64,000 nucleotides of DNA from Micromonospora purpureochromogenes. GTDB lineage: Bacteria > Actinomycetota > Actinomycetes > Mycobacteriales > Micromonosporaceae. The notes under the pieces are model-generated. The model was given only the letters and a program-made list of their open reading frames with translations, had not been told where the DNA came from and did no database searches. Position numbers and translations under genes: made by a program. The stretch covers positions 3,658,001-3,722,000 of the forward strand of contig NZ_LT607410.1 in NCBI RefSeq assembly GCF_900091515.1. Reading direction: 5' to 3'. Each line of letters begins with the position of its first letter. The stretch's first letter is position 1. This document shows, piece after piece, positions 63,664 to 64,000 of the stretch.

Positions 63664-64000
63664 CCGCCTACACCACGAACCCGGAGCTCGACCTCGTCCT
63701 GGAGCGCACCGTCGACGTCGCCCCGGAACTGGTCTGGAAGGCCTGGACCACGCCCGAGCTGATCGTGCGGTGGTTCGCCCCGAAGCCCTGGTCGACCTCG
63801 TCCTGTGAGATCGACCTGCAGCCCGGCGGCCGGTTCCACACCGTCATGCGCTCGCCGGAGGGTGAGGAGTTCCCCAGCGACGGCTGCATCCTGGTGGTCG
63901 AGGAGGGCTCGACGCTGGTGTTCACCTCCGCCCTGGGCCCGGGGTTCCGCCCGCAGGTCGCCGAGGACGGCTTCCCGTTCACCGCGGTGGTCCGCATCGC
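63660..64000 (+). CDS. SRPBCC/AHSA1-domain protein (3' end cut by window)
   Basis: The first 113 codons encode an AHSA1-type START-like domain, with LVLERTVDVAPELVWKAWTTPELIVRWFAP and the strands DLQPGGRFHTVMRSPEG. Such proteins bind small hydrophobic ligands and are often co-expressed with an ArsR regulator, as here (ATGA overlap). The function is unknown. The gene continues past the right edge. Confidence 0.88.
   Translation, partial: MTAYTTNPELDLVLERTVDVAPELVWKAWTTPELIVRWFAPKPWSTSSCEIDLQPGGRFHTVMRSPEGEEFPSDGCILVVEEGSTLVFTSALGPGFRPQVAEDGFPFTAVVRI

Overview
The window is high-GC actinobacterial chromosome. Gene content and codon use (third positions almost always G or C) fit a Micromonosporaceae member such as Micromonospora. 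The markers are an mce operon, AfsR/SARP regulation, SpoIIE/RsbW/STAS partner switching, SigD/RsdA sigma modules and a GylR-type glycerol locus. I count 52 protein-coding genes. The GntR gene at the left edge and the SRPBCC gene at the right edge are cut. I found no rRNA, tRNA, CRISPR array, insertion sequence or integrase.

Region 1 (1-6.6 kb) is myo-inositol catabolism: a divergent GntR repressor (probable IolR), then iolC, a Cgl0159-type aldolase, iolB and iolD with overlapping stop and start codons, followed by a FUSC-type membrane protein. Region 2 (6.7-14.4 kb) holds a secreted GH3 glucosidase with a Calx-beta domain, a three-gene module (unknown protein, MoxR-type AAA ATPase, DUF2201 metallopeptidase/VWA protein) and a lipoprotein. 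Region 3 (14.6-23.1 kb) is regulatory: a SpoIIE phosphatase, two RsbW-like kinases and a STAS protein, then an AfsR/SARP regulator. Two neighbours of that regulator, a DHFR-fold reductase and an alpha/beta hydrolase, each carry a triple 11-bp-period heptamer box in front of them.

Region 4 (23.1-26.5 kb) has a small membrane/coiled-coil protein pair of unknown role, a DUF2267 protein behind a SigB/SigF-type promoter, and a SigD/RsdA pair. Region 5 (26.6-37.8 kb) is a complete ten-gene mce lipid-transport operon (ATPase, two permeases, MceA-F, two Mce-associated proteins), followed by a convergent glycogen-debranching-type enzyme. Region 6 (40-44.5 kb) encodes three secreted proteins: a CSLREA/beta-helix protein, an unknown Cys-rich protein and a ricin-PI-PLC fusion.

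Region 7 (44.6-51.3 kb) is glycerol use: an IclR regulator, glpF-glpK-glpD and a second, opposed glpK, with palindromic operators and a good promoter between iclR and glpF. Region 8 (51.4-59.2 kb) has a four-gene operon (membrane protein, ABA4-like protein, histidine kinase, LuxR response regulator), a secreted subtilisin, a second SigD/RsdA-like pair and a FkbM methyltransferase. A structured element of about 120 bp occurs twice here: once as the leader and start-codon region of the four-gene operon, and once beside the second sigma/anti-sigma pair with no gene following. Region 9 (59.3-64 kb) contains DUF2071, a class C beta-lactamase-like lipoprotein, LtrA, a small protein, and an ArsR/SRPBCC pair.

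The strongest leads for something undescribed are the SARP mini-regulon, the duplicated structured leader and the three-gene MoxR/DUF2201 module.
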